A stretch of DNA of 64,000 nt from Bdellovibrionales bacterium CG12_big_fil_rev_8_21_14_0_65_38_15 (GTDB lineage: Bacteria; Bdellovibrionota; Bacteriovoracia; Bacteriovoracales; Bacteriovoracaceae): the NCBI GenBank assembly GCA_002787775.1, contig PCUW01000034.1:62001-126000 (forward strand), written 5' to 3'. The notes under the pieces were generated by a model. The model did not search any database and had not been told where the DNA came from. It saw nothing but the letters and a program-made list of their open reading frames with translations. Position 1 is the stretch's first letter. The number at the start of each line of letters is the position of its first letter. Below are positions 17,806-25,894 of the stretch, in pieces. The position numbers were made by a program, and so were the translations under genes.

Positions 17806-18732
17806 ATGGAAACCCATAAAGTCATTATTATTGGCTCTGGTCCTGCAGGACATACTGCCGCTCTTTATGCTGCTCGCGCAGACTTAAAACCACTTGTGAT
17901 CGAAGGTCACGAGCCTGGTGGCCAACTTACAACAACAACTGACGTTGAAAACTTCCCAGGATTTCCAGAAGGAATTATGGGACCTGAGCTTATGGTCAAT
18001 TTTAAAAAACAGGCTAAGCGTTTTGGTGCTGAATACTTGGGAACTCTAGTAACAAAAGTGGATTTCTCAAAGCGCCCGTTTCATATCACTTGTGAGAATG
18101 GCAAAGAATTTTTCGCCGAAACAGCGATCATCTCGACTGGTGCCTCTGCAAAATATTTAGGCCTTCCAAACGAGATGTCTCTTATTGGTAAAGGTGTTTC
18201 TGGTTGTGCCACATGTGATGGTTTCTTTTTTAGAAATCAAATCGTTCACGTTGTCGGCGGTGGTGACACCGCTATTGAAGAAGCAACATTTTTAACAAAG
18301 TTTGCTTCAAAAGTTTATATGGTTCATCGCCGAGACGAATTCCGTGCTTCGAAGGCCATGCAAGCTCGCGCCTTTGCCAATGAAAAAATTGAAATCATTT
18401 GGGATACAGAAGTTGTTGAAATCATCGCCGACGATAATGGTGTGAATGCTATTAAAGTTAAGAACAATAAAACTGGTGAAGTAACAGAAAGAAAAACCGA
18501 CGGTCTTTTCATGGGTATTGGTCACACGCCAAATACTAAGTTTTTAGAAGGCCAAATCAATCTTGATGATCATGGCTTTATTAAGACAGCAGGAAAGCAT
18601 CCAGACACAAATGTTGAGGGTGTATTTGCTTGTGGTGACGTTCAAGATAGTTACTACCGTCAAGCTATCAGTGCGGCTGGTTCGGGCTGTGAAGCTGCAA
18701 TTCGCGCAGAACGTTTCCTTTCAGAAGGCTAA
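17806..18732 (+). CDS. trxB: Thioredoxin-disulfide reductase
   Basis: 308 residues, the usual size. The FAD motif GSGPAGHTAALYAARA lies at 10-25, GGQLTTTTDVENFPGF at 38-53, the redox-active pair CATCDG at C134/C137, and the NADPH motif VVGGGDTAIEEATFL near 152. MGIGHTPNT and GVFACGDVQD complete the FAD site. It transfers electrons from NADPH to thioredoxin in the cytoplasm. AAGGTGA lies before the ATG. The gene ends at a GC-rich hairpin at 18742. Confidence 0.96.
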   Translation: METHKVIIIGSGPAGHTAALYAARADLKPLVIEGHEPGGQLTTTTDVENFPGFPEGIMGPELMVNFKKQAKRFGAEYLGTLVTKVDFSKRPFHITCENGKEFFAETAIISTGASAKYLGLPNEMSLIGKGVSGCATCDGFFFRNQIVHVVGGGDTAIEEATFLTKFASKVYMVHRRDEFRASKAMQARAFANEKIEIIWDTEVVEIIADDNGVNAIKVKNNKTGEVTERKTDGLFMGIGHTPNTKFLEGQINLDDHGFIKTAGKHPDTNVEGVFACGDVQDSYYRQAISAAGSGCEAAIRAERFLSEG

Positions 18733-18741
18733 AATCACTTT

Positions 18742-18768
18742 GGACCGGTACTTTTTTGCCGGTCCTAC
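18742..18768 (+). terminator. Likely terminator after trxB
   Basis: A perfect 7-base-pair stem GGACCGG (18742-18748) / CCGGTCC (18759-18765) follows trxB by 10 bases. The downstream run is only TACTTT, so intrinsic termination would be weak. Confidence 0.5.
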
Positions 18769-18926
18769 TTTGGCCCTAGCGCCCCTATCTCCGATCATTT
18801 CTTTCAGTCTTTCTACCTATTTAAAACTGTTTTAGTGCAGTTAGATAAGTTAAGACTTTTTTTACTACAGGGTTCTTTGACATCTGCCCCAAGAATTTGA
18901 AACACTAATTAAGAAGATTTGTTGCA

Positions 18927-18947
18927 AAAAACCAAGGATCGGTTTTT
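18927..18947 (+). promoter_or_regulatory. Leader hairpin AAAAACC-AAGGATC-GGTTTTT
   Basis: A perfect 7-base-pair stem closes a seven-base loop AAGGATC that presents GGA, as in CsrA/RsmE target hairpins. It lies 50 bases before the start at 18998. A near-identical hairpin sits in the leader of the lipoprotein gene at 36838. Confidence 0.4.
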
Positions 18948-18979
18948 CAATAAAAATTCATTGCACAGGTTAGGCTCAA

Positions 18980-18991
18980 ACCAAGGAAGGT
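18980..18991 (+). promoter_or_regulatory. CsrA-type site ACC-AAGGAA-GGT over the Shine-Dalgarno
   Basis: A short ACC/GGT stem closes the six-base loop AAGGAA, which is also the ribosome binding site for the gene at 18998. It contains the CANGGANG core. With the hairpin at 18927 the leader has two candidate sites, the usual CsrA arrangement. Confidence 0.4.
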
Positions 18992-18997
18992 AATGCC

Positions 18998-19852
18998 ATG
19001 ACTCTCGTATTCGACTACAAGACATTGCACGTAACACTCGACCCATCAACTCGCAGTCTAACGATTGAACTGTCAAGAGCAGCCAGAAGAAACGCCATTA
19101 CAATGGAAATGCTTTTTGAACTTGAAGGAATGATGGCCTGGCTATCATCCCATCTTGAAATCAATGCTGTTACTCTTCGTGGTGCTGGCGGATATTTTTC
19201 TTGCGGATTCGACAGAGAAGAAACAGCAAGGATGGATGCTCCAAAACTTCAAAAGTATTTTAAAAAATTACAAAAAATTGTCTACTCAATGCACTTACTT
19301 CCTCAGACATTTATCGTTGATATGGGAAAAGGTGCAGAGGCTCAAGGAATTGAATTAGCTTTAGGCGGTGACATTCGTCTTGTTCATGAAGAAACTGTAA
19401 TTGAGTTTAATCATTTACAAAAAGGCTTAGTTCCTTGTTCTGGTGGTGTCGGTATTCTTTCTAATATTGTTGGTGCTCAGGTTGCAAGACGCTGGGTAAT
19501 GACTTCTCAAACGCTTACTTCAAACGATGCTGTGAGTGGAATGTTTGCTGATTACTCTTATGTTCTTCAAACAAAATACAAATTACAACAAGAAATTCTT
19601 AAGCGCATTTTAATGCAATCACCAGTAACTAGAATTCAGGCAAAACGATCTTTAGTAGAAGCAACACTGCCTGAAGTTGACCGCTCTTTAGTTTATGAAT
19701 CCAATTTCGCTCATGCAGGAATGGCTTCAGGAGATTGGAAAAAGTTTCTTGATAATATTGAAAACGATGAAGAGAAGCTTATCAAGTCGACTGAATATAC
19801 AAATCCGAGAGATATGGCAAAAATCGTAAAAGAAGCCTCTCCAAACAATTAA
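18998..19852 (+). CDS. Enoyl-CoA hydratase/isomerase family protein
   Basis: 284 residues with a crotonase fold signature: LTIELSRAARRNAITMEML near residue 20, LRGAGGYFSCGFD near 60 (oxyanion strand) and AQGIELALGGDIRLVHEE near 115. The two glutamates of true enoyl-CoA hydratases are not obvious; the second position reads QKGLVPCSGG. The reaction (hydration, isomerisation, hydrolysis or other CoA chemistry) therefore cannot be fixed. It stands alone, outside any fatty-acid degradation operon. The long leader carries two CsrA-type motifs. It converges with the HAD gene, overlapping its 3' end by 4 bases. Confidence 0.83.
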   Translation: MTLVFDYKTLHVTLDPSTRSLTIELSRAARRNAITMEMLFELEGMMAWLSSHLEINAVTLRGAGGYFSCGFDREETARMDAPKLQKYFKKLQKIVYSMHLLPQTFIVDMGKGAEAQGIELALGGDIRLVHEETVIEFNHLQKGLVPCSGGVGILSNIVGAQVARRWVMTSQTLTSNDAVSGMFADYSYVLQTKYKLQQEILKRILMQSPVTRIQAKRSLVEATLPEVDRSLVYESNFAHAGMASGDWKKFLDNIENDEEKLIKSTEYTNPRDMAKIVKEASPNN

Positions 19853-20601
19853 AAAGCTAACGAATAAAATATCCCGGCGCATCCGTGTCGGGATAAATTG
19901 TCATTTATATTTTCACCTAAAAACTCTAATCCATGAATAATGTTTTGATTAATATTTTTTGAATTAATGTCTTTCAAATCTTTACCAGAAATCACTTGAT
20001 CAAAAACGCCGTGAACCCAACTCAAACGATTTTCGGATCGCCAAACTTTCAAGCTACTTTCCTTATGGATTGGTAACTCCACCACTCGTGATCGCTGAGC
20101 CTCATCCAGAGGAAAGAAGCGATTATCTTCAATTATAACAAGTTGATCTAATGGAGCAATCTTAGTCAGATCTTTTCTGTAACGATCAGTAAAAAATTTA
20201 CCTTCAAATTGTTCACCTAAATCAACTAAGTCTTCGCGCCCAAGAATATTAGATGCAATATCAGAAAAACTCTTTCCATTTGATAGTTTTAGCTTTGAAA
20301 GTAGGTCTAAATTCCTCGCATTTGGACCACCAGAATAAAAATGAATCTGCAATCCATCACGGTAAGCCCTCTCAACCAACTGCCTTGCATGATCAAAGAC
20401 ATGATAAGCTTCCCCAGAATCTAAAACGATGTCACCACCTATCGAATTCATCCCTAGTGACTCAACCAGTGTTCCATCGAGATCAAAAACGATATGTCGA
20501 ATAGATTGAGACGACGGCGAACGTAAGGAATTCCCTTCGTAAAAAAATACGACTAAAACAATCGGAATAAATGATAATAAGGCCGCAATTATCCGTTTCA
20601 C
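19849..20601 (-). CDS. HAD-like exported or membrane-anchored protein
   Basis: 250 residues with a GTG start. A hydrophobic N-terminus (IIAALLSFIPIVLVVFFY) forms a signal anchor or signal peptide. The HAD motif I, HIVFDLDGTLVESLG, lies at about 36-50. IHFYSGGPNARNLDLLSKL matches motif II position (Ser/Thr) and LVIIEDNRFFPLDEAQ the acidic motif. It is probably a periplasmic phosphatase-like enzyme of the haloacid dehalogenase superfamily; the substrate is unknown. A hairpin with a T-rich tail lies within the last codons and may terminate it. It is divergent from a coiled-coil protein gene at 20643. Confidence 0.7.
   Translation of the reverse strand: MKRIIAALLSFIPIVLVVFFYEGNSLRSPSSQSIRHIVFDLDGTLVESLGMNSIGGDIVLDSGEAYHVFDHARQLVERAYRDGLQIHFYSGGPNARNLDLLSKLKLSNGKSFSDIASNILGREDLVDLGEQFEGKFFTDRYRKDLTKIAPLDQLVIIEDNRFFPLDEAQRSRVVELPIHKESSLKVWRSENRLSWVHGVFDQVISGKDLKDINSKNINQNIIHGLEFLGENINDNLSRHGCAGIFYSLAF
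19863..19895 (-). terminator. Terminator overlapping the end of the HAD gene
   Basis: TATCCCG (19870-19876) and CGGGATA (19889-19895) pair perfectly, and four further inner pairs including wobbles leave a four-base loop. On the minus strand the stem is followed by TTTTATT, so it can terminate transcripts from 20601. It overlaps the last coding codons. Confidence 0.5.
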
Positions 20602-20642
20602 AAAGACTTTATCGGAACAGTAAATTTAGGCATAATAAAGAC

Positions 20643-21413
20643 ATGAAAATCTCTACTAAAGTGTTCATCTTTTCCCTACTAATGCAGCTCTTGTATAGCT
20701 CAGCTTGGTCACAGGAAAAAGAAAAATTAAAAGCATTTAAATCAGATATTAATAACGCCACTATCACACGTGTTGAAAATGCTGAAAAATACATGGAAGA
20801 GCTTTCTTCAAAATTTCTAGATTCAATTAAAGAACTCGAAGAACAGCGAAAAAAAAATGCCGAACTTGAAAATGAACTCAAAAGCTTAAAAGAATCAATC
20901 AACAATATTAATAATGAACAAACTGCAAGTATTGAAAAGCGACTAACAGAACTTGAGGTTAAAACTGGAAAACATGATTTTGATAAGTTGCAACTAGAAC
21001 ACGATAAACTGCTTTCAAATTTCAACACTCTTTCAAAAGATTATGCTCAAGCGAAAGTCATGCTCGAGCAAATAAAGCTATTACTAATGACAGACTACAC
21101 CTCAAGGTTTAATTCAAAAGGCACCAGTGATAATAAGCTTAAAGGAATTGTTGAAGAAATTAATAAAATTCAACTTCCAAAAGAAAAACCAACTCCATCA
21201 CCAAGCCCAACAGCAACCCCTACTGCTTCTCCAATAGCGACTTCAACCCCCTCAACAGCAACAAACTTGCCTAAAGATACGAGCTCGACAGCGACTCAGC
21301 CTGAAAAAGAAGAAAATTTCATCGAAAAATATCCATTACCGGCAAGACAGTCATTTTGTAGACAGCCGGAAAATCTTAGAAAATTTCAAAAAGAATGCTT
21401 ACCCTACTTGTAG
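20643..21413 (+). CDS. Secreted coiled-coil protein with Pro/Thr/Ser-rich linker
   Basis: 256 residues from the ATG at 20643. The signal peptide runs from MKISTKVFIFSLLMQLLYSS to AWSQ. Residues about 25-175 are heptad-rich coiled coil (EELEEQ-type repeats, ELENELKSLKESINN). A linker rich in PTPSPSPTATPTAS follows at about 185-225. The C-terminal 30 residues carry two cysteines (SFCRQPENLRKFQKECLPYL) that could form a disulfide. It is likely periplasmic or envelope-attached. No family recognised. It is the first of a run of secreted proteins reaching 23808. Confidence 0.65.
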   Translation: MKISTKVFIFSLLMQLLYSSAWSQEKEKLKAFKSDINNATITRVENAEKYMEELSSKFLDSIKELEEQRKKNAELENELKSLKESINNINNEQTASIEKRLTELEVKTGKHDFDKLQLEHDKLLSNFNTLSKDYAQAKVMLEQIKLLLMTDYTSRFNSKGTSDNKLKGIVEEINKIQLPKEKPTPSPSPTATPTASPIATSTPSTATNLPKDTSSTATQPEKEENFIEKYPLPARQSFCRQPENLRKFQKECLPYL

Positions 21414-21481
21414 CACCCCTATGATTTCAATTGTTTAATCTCGTATTATTCTTACGTAAGTCTTTAAAAGAATATTTTTAA

Positions 21482-22204
21482 GTGTTAAAAATACTGATGC
21501 AAAAATACCTTAGCATTACTTTCATGAGCCTATTCATCTTCCTAGGATACGCCCAGGCCAGTAGCTTTAAATCCAGAGCACTTGTTGTTGTTATTGATTT
21601 AGCTGAGCAAGCCTCAAAGCATAAGATTCTTTATAGACTAGAAACAAATAGAGCAAATAAAAGAATTATAAAATATCTTTCTAAAAGCTATAGCAAGATC
21701 ATTATTTTAGATAAGAAAGAAGCAACTAAAAATAATTTCTTAAACAGTCTTAAAGAATTAGCTTTAGATAAAAATATTGAAACCATTGATAGTATTGTCT
21801 ATCTTCATGGAAAAAATGATAAATATACGACAGGACCGTCGATTTGTTTTGTACAAGACCTGTTATGTACAAATATTTATAGTCTTGCAAAACAAATACT
21901 AGCAATTCCAAATCTTCAACATAAGCTTAGGGCTTTATACTCTGATGCCTGCTGGGGAGAGCAACATTTAAATGGGTGGCTCGAGTCAGGTTTTAAAGTC
22001 GCTGCAGGCTCTAGGGGCGTTGATTCTAATCATTCAACAGATTTGAAAAGATTCATGAAGAAATGGTCTAAAGGTGCCTCTTTTAGTGAAGCTATAGATC
22101 ATGCCAACAATACCTTCTTTACTAAAATTTCCGATCGATTAATAAGCGATGCAGACAGCACCAAAGAAATTTTAGGTGATGACTCAATCGTCATAGGAAA
22201 CTAG
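21482..22204 (+). CDS. Secreted protein with clan CD peptidase-like His/Cys motifs
   Basis: 240 residues with a GTG start; an in-frame ATG at 21497 is equally possible and neither has a good ribosome site. The signal peptide ends near YAQASS. A hydrophobic strand followed by HG (IDSIVYLHGKND) and a second strand followed by DAC (LRALYSDACWGE) reproduce the His-Gly / acidic-Ala-Cys arrangement of clan CD cysteine peptidases (caspases, gingipains, legumains). The region after it, SGFKVAAGSRGVDSNHSTDL, resembles caspase-like loop sequence. The size is only that of a minimal catalytic fold. Function is inferred from motif spacing alone. Confidence 0.55.
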   Translation: MLKILMQKYLSITFMSLFIFLGYAQASSFKSRALVVVIDLAEQASKHKILYRLETNRANKRIIKYLSKSYSKIIILDKKEATKNNFLNSLKELALDKNIETIDSIVYLHGKNDKYTTGPSICFVQDLLCTNIYSLAKQILAIPNLQHKLRALYSDACWGEQHLNGWLESGFKVAAGSRGVDSNHSTDLKRFMKKWSKGASFSEAIDHANNTFFTKISDRLISDADSTKEILGDDSIVIGN

Positions 22205-23028
22205 TTACAAGTTGTAGGCTGAGATTCATTTCCTCTAATAGAAGAAATCAGATGATCAAAAGCATCGAATAAATACCAACTATTACCAGATTTAGATTCA
22301 CCATCTTTAGTGTAGGCAAAGCCACTCACTTTGCCTAATTGAGAACAACCATTATAAGGATTGAAATTAAGTCTATCGAGCTGGAGATCAACAATATCCT
22401 GAGGAATAACCTTTCTAAGAGCTGGGTTTAATGTTCCACCAGCTTGACCAGCTCTAGCATTAGGATCGTACTGGAACTGAGGATCTACAAGATATCCTCT
22501 TGAGGCCATAATACCTGGCTGCCCATCACCTCTTAAGTTCTTTGAAAATTCAATTCCGCGCTCATCATAATGATCCAAACCTAATCCGTGAGCATATTCA
22601 TGGGCACAAGTGGTTGAATCACCCAAACCATCTTTAGTTGAGAAAAATCCTGTATTCCCACTTAAGACTTGGTTAGATCGTTTCCAATCATTATTATAGG
22701 CTTCATCTTCAATACGAATATAATTATTTTCAACTCGTTGATTAATATTAACGGATTTAAAAACATTCTTTTCACTTTCAACTTGATAACTAATCTTAAA
22801 TTTAACTTTAAATTCTTTACCACCAATCTTTACTTTAGACTGGGGACTATTAAACATCTTTGATATTTCAAAAGCACATTTCTGAGCTATTGATCGATCA
22901 GCTTTTGAACCATAAAAAATCAAATTCGACTTAATTTCGATTTCATTATCGACTAAACAGACTTTTGCTGATCCAAAAACGATGGGCGAAAGAAAAGATA
23001 AAGTGAATAAAATAATAATTTTTATCAT
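22201..23028 (-). CDS. Secreted zinc metallopeptidase, metzincin-like
   Basis: 275 residues with a signal peptide (MIKIIILFTLSFLSPIVFGS). The zinc motif HEYAHGLGLDH matches HExxHxxGxxH exactly, and a candidate Met-turn (PGIMASRGYL) follows about 25 residues later, as in metzincins. The N-terminal 120 residues probably form the upper subdomain. It is exported to the periplasm or beyond. It starts 9 bases after the gene at 23038-23808 and so is probably cotranscribed with it. The substrate is unknown; prey or host protein digestion would fit the guessed lifestyle but is speculation. Confidence 0.8.
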   Translation of the reverse strand: MIKIIILFTLSFLSPIVFGSAKVCLVDNEIEIKSNLIFYGSKADRSIAQKCAFEISKMFNSPQSKVKIGGKEFKVKFKISYQVESEKNVFKSVNINQRVENNYIRIEDEAYNNDWKRSNQVLSGNTGFFSTKDGLGDSTTCAHEYAHGLGLDHYDERGIEFSKNLRGDGQPGIMASRGYLVDPQFQYDPNARAGQAGGTLNPALRKVIPQDIVDLQLDRLNFNPYNGCSQLGKVSGFAYTKDGESKSGNSWYLFDAFDHLISSIRGNESQPTTCN

Positions 23029-23037
23029 TAGTAAGAA

Positions 23038-23808
23038 CTAGCCTTCTAGTTTGAACAAAAGGTTCAACGTAGTCACATTATCAAGAGTCTTAGTTTTTTT
23101 AATATCATCAACACAACCGACTTTATTGCTTTGCTTATTGATAAAATAGATAGAGCAATTTTTTGCAAGAGGAAATGATGATTTAGCAATTTCAGATTCA
23201 TCACTAAAGACAAATACACCGGATTTTTTATTCTGGAAAAATCTTCTTACGACTTTTAAATCTTTCATTTTTGCTAATTGTGTATTTACCACAGCATAAA
23301 CACCATCATCTTTAACAAGGCGCTCATCTCTCATAATGGAGACGTCACCTAAATATTTAAGTCTATCTCGAAGTCTTCGGCTTTCACTTGAAGTAACATC
23401 TGAAGATTTTTGTTTATCTACTGCGATAAGATCTAAAATGACATGAAGGTGATCACTTGCAGAATCCGTTAATTTGTTTTCAAAGCAAATATAATTATCG
23501 TTTGCTATATTGAAAGAATAGGCAGAGCATTTTTCTCCGAGCCTATACATTCTAGGTAAATCTTTAACAGAGTCTACAGCTAGAATTTCTCTTTCACTGC
23601 GGCGAATCAATGAATTCAAGTGATCTTTTTTGAACTTTTCTACGACCTCATCACTATAACCAATGAGGACTGTATATGATATATGATGATCAAGTTTTTC
23701 TCTAGCCTCTTTATAAGCTTCATCAGCAAATTGTAGCTGGTCAATATTAATTTGGGCCCATGAATTTGAATTTAAAAGTAAAGCCATTAAAAAGATTAGT
23801 TTTTTCAT
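23038..23808 (-). CDS. Secreted protein of unknown function
   Basis: 256 residues from the ATG at 23808, which has AAGGA about 8 bases upstream; a longer in-frame start at 23826 lacks one. The signal peptide is MKKLIFLMALLLNSNSWAQ. The mature part is mixed alpha/beta with four cysteines placed as two similar units: EKCSAYSFN...NYICFEN and KNCSIYFIN...VGCVDD. This suggests an internal duplication, with each half holding a disulfide. No family recognised. It precedes the metzincin gene by 9 bases. Confidence 0.6.
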   Translation of the reverse strand: MKKLIFLMALLLNSNSWAQINIDQLQFADEAYKEAREKLDHHISYTVLIGYSDEVVEKFKKDHLNSLIRRSEREILAVDSVKDLPRMYRLGEKCSAYSFNIANDNYICFENKLTDSASDHLHVILDLIAVDKQKSSDVTSSESRRLRDRLKYLGDVSIMRDERLVKDDGVYAVVNTQLAKMKDLKVVRRFFQNKKSGVFVFSDESEIAKSSFPLAKNCSIYFINKQSNKVGCVDDIKKTKTLDNVTTLNLLFKLEG

Positions 23809-23968
23809 ACGAGTATTCCTTTGCATCTTAAGTCATAAAATTTACTTATTAGTATGAAAGAAACATGCCAAGACAAAGGCAAAACAAGGGATTACAAGAC
23901 ATTGATTTCAGTAAACGATTTTAAACTAGTTTAAGGTGCTTAGCTGACATATGACTAAACTTTAGACA

Positions 23969-24862
23969 CTAAAAAATAAAGAGGGGACGAATTTCATGAC
24001 CCTGAAGTGTTTCCTCAAGGACAGCAAAGTCTTTAGTCGATCCTAATAAAAACCCACCACCACCGGCACCGCAAAGCTTAAGATTATAAAGACCACTTTC
24101 AAGACCTTTTTTCCAAGTGTCTTGATAAAGTTGAGGAATCATCGGTGCAAAATGTTCGTACTGAAGCTTAGATAAAGCTGTCATATGATTATGTAAAGCT
24201 TCTGTGTCTTGCTTTAAAAAAGATTCAATACAAGATTCATTAATCGGAATGAGTTTATCCATGCAATTTCTAAGAAAACTTTCTTGACGGCATTTTTCTA
24301 AAAATAGATTAACAAGTGGTTCGGTTCTTCTAGGTCTTCCGGTATTGAGAAGAAAGAGTCCGCCCTTTCCTTCACCGTATTTTGGAAGATCAACCGCACG
24401 ATAATCTTTCTTACCGTATATCAACAGCGATTGCCCAAGATAACTAATTAAAGGGTCAACGCCACTTGATGAGCCATGAAAGTGTGACTCCATTTGAGCG
24501 AATAAATCTTTAAGACGGGAAAGTTCAGTTAGCTCAATTTTTTCTTTGGTGTAGCGATCATAAACAGCAGCAACGAGTGCTCCAGAACTTCCAACACCAA
24601 AGCCTTGAGGAATAGTGGAATGAAAAAACAAACCTTGACCAAGATCAAATTCAAAACTTTTGGTATCAATGTTACCAACAGGAAGCTTTTTTAAATATTG
24701 GCAAAAGGCTTTAAGCTCAGGGTCAATACCTTTTGACTTATCTCTTGGAAATTTAAGTCGACCTTCAAATAAAGGATAAGGAATAATGAGTGCGCTTGAG
24801 TGCTGAATAACACTGTACTCTCCAAATAATAATATTTTTGAATAAAAAGGTCTTGCTTCCAT
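23969..24862 (-). CDS. mvk: Mevalonate kinase
   Basis: 297 residues, GHMP kinase superfamily. The N-terminal motif KILLFGEYSVIQHSSALIIP, the ATP loop PQGFGVGSSGALVAAVYD and the C-terminal LKLCGAGGGGFLLG are clear, as is GSSSGVDPLISYLGQ, which in mevalonate kinases carries the catalytic Asp. It phosphorylates mevalonate to 5-phosphomevalonate. It is the last gene of the mevalonate operon and begins directly after the mvaD stop (TAAATGG). The motif pattern favours mevalonate kinase over the other GHMP kinase of the operon for this step. Confidence 0.88.
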   Translation of the reverse strand: MEARPFYSKILLFGEYSVIQHSSALIIPYPLFEGRLKFPRDKSKGIDPELKAFCQYLKKLPVGNIDTKSFEFDLGQGLFFHSTIPQGFGVGSSGALVAAVYDRYTKEKIELTELSRLKDLFAQMESHFHGSSSGVDPLISYLGQSLLIYGKKDYRAVDLPKYGEGKGGLFLLNTGRPRRTEPLVNLFLEKCRQESFLRNCMDKLIPINESCIESFLKQDTEALHNHMTALSKLQYEHFAPMIPQLYQDTWKKGLESGLYNLKLCGAGGGGFLLGSTKDFAVLEETLQGHEIRPLFIF

Positions 24863-25894
24863 TTAGTCTTCTTTAGTAGGACCGTTTCCTACTTGATCAT
24901 CAATCCATTGGCCTTGATCTAAAAGATCAGCGCTCTTACACTCCGAGACAAACTTCATGGCAAATTCTCTAGCTCTTTGTGGATAAAGAAGATGAATATT
25001 TGGACCTGCATCTAAGGTAAAGCAGATCTCGTGACCATTAGCTCTAGCTTTTCTTACACGATCAATAATTTCTAATGTTTTTGGTTTCATTAAAATAAAA
25101 GATGGATTCGATGTCATCATCATCGAATGAAGCTCTAGCGCCTCAACTTCAACAAGATGAGAAAAGTGTTCGAAGTCGTCCTTTTTAAGAAGCTCAACAA
25201 GCTCGCCTACACGCCTATTGGCCATGGCAAAACGCAGGTCTCTATAAGGATGCTTGTTCATCAATTCATGACCTAAAGAGCTGCTCACGGCTTTAGTACC
25301 ACTATCCACTATTAAAATGGCATCGCCAAAATCTCTATAGACTGGATGAATATCCTGCACAGCAGAGGCAAACTCATTATCCACTAACCCCCAAGAGGCG
25401 GCGACTGGATACACAGATCTAGCAGCACTACCAGAGCCTAGTCTGGCATACGAAGATGCCATCTTAAGCCAGCTAGCTTCATCTAAATCAATAACTCCAA
25501 TAGTCTTTGCAAGATCCATGAGGCTCAAAGAAAGAGCTGCCATAGAAGAAGCTGAAGATGCAATACCAGCAGAGTGAGGAAATGTATTGGTTGAATTTAT
25601 AGTAAGCTTGACTTGATTTAAAAACGTCATTTCGCGCTTTAAACTTTCATACCATTTTTGAATTTTTTGATTAAAGCTTGGAGTCTCTTTACCCTCAAAA
25701 GTAAAAGCAAGTTGTGCTTCTTTATCAGTGCACTTTTCCCACTTCGTTTTTACAATCGTTTTTGATTTATTTAGGGTCAAACTTAACGAAGCATTGGCAG
25801 GAAGTTGGACAGGCTTTTTCCCCCAATATTTAACTAATGCAATATTTGAGGGAGCTGACCAGGTATTAGTTCCAGAATTAATGGACGAGGTCAT
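24863..25894 (-). CDS. mvaD: Diphosphomevalonate decarboxylase
   Basis: 343 residues from the ATG at 25894; starts further upstream, to 25927, lack a ribosome site. The signature NIALVKYWGKK lies near residue 20, with PHSAGIASSASSMAALSLSL in the ATP/substrate loop, SYARLGSGSAARSVY in the middle and CFTLDAGPNIHLLY near the end (Asp catalytic). It converts diphosphomevalonate to isopentenyl diphosphate with ATP use and CO2 release. It overlaps the preceding GHMP kinase gene by 17 bases and abuts mevalonate kinase. Confidence 0.93.
   Translation of the reverse strand: MTSSINSGTNTWSAPSNIALVKYWGKKPVQLPANASLSLTLNKSKTIVKTKWEKCTDKEAQLAFTFEGKETPSFNQKIQKWYESLKREMTFLNQVKLTINSTNTFPHSAGIASSASSMAALSLSLMDLAKTIGVIDLDEASWLKMASSYARLGSGSAARSVYPVAASWGLVDNEFASAVQDIHPVYRDFGDAILIVDSGTKAVSSSLGHELMNKHPYRDLRFAMANRRVGELVELLKKDDFEHFSHLVEVEALELHSMMMTSNPSFILMKPKTLEIIDRVRKARANGHEICFTLDAGPNIHLLYPQRAREFAMKFVSECKSADLLDQGQWIDDQVGNGPTKED

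Noticed and set aside
23855-23871. Sigma-54-like element TTGGCATG...TTTCA upstream of the secreted protein gene at 23808.
   Set aside because: The -24 half is good, but the invariant GC at -12 reads TC, so it is too weak to call.
23921-23934. Perfect 14-base palindrome TTAAACTAGTTTAA between the mevalonate kinase end and the 23808 gene.
   Set aside because: It is AT-rich, alone, and not close to a recognised promoter or regulator gene. Chance is a fair explanation.
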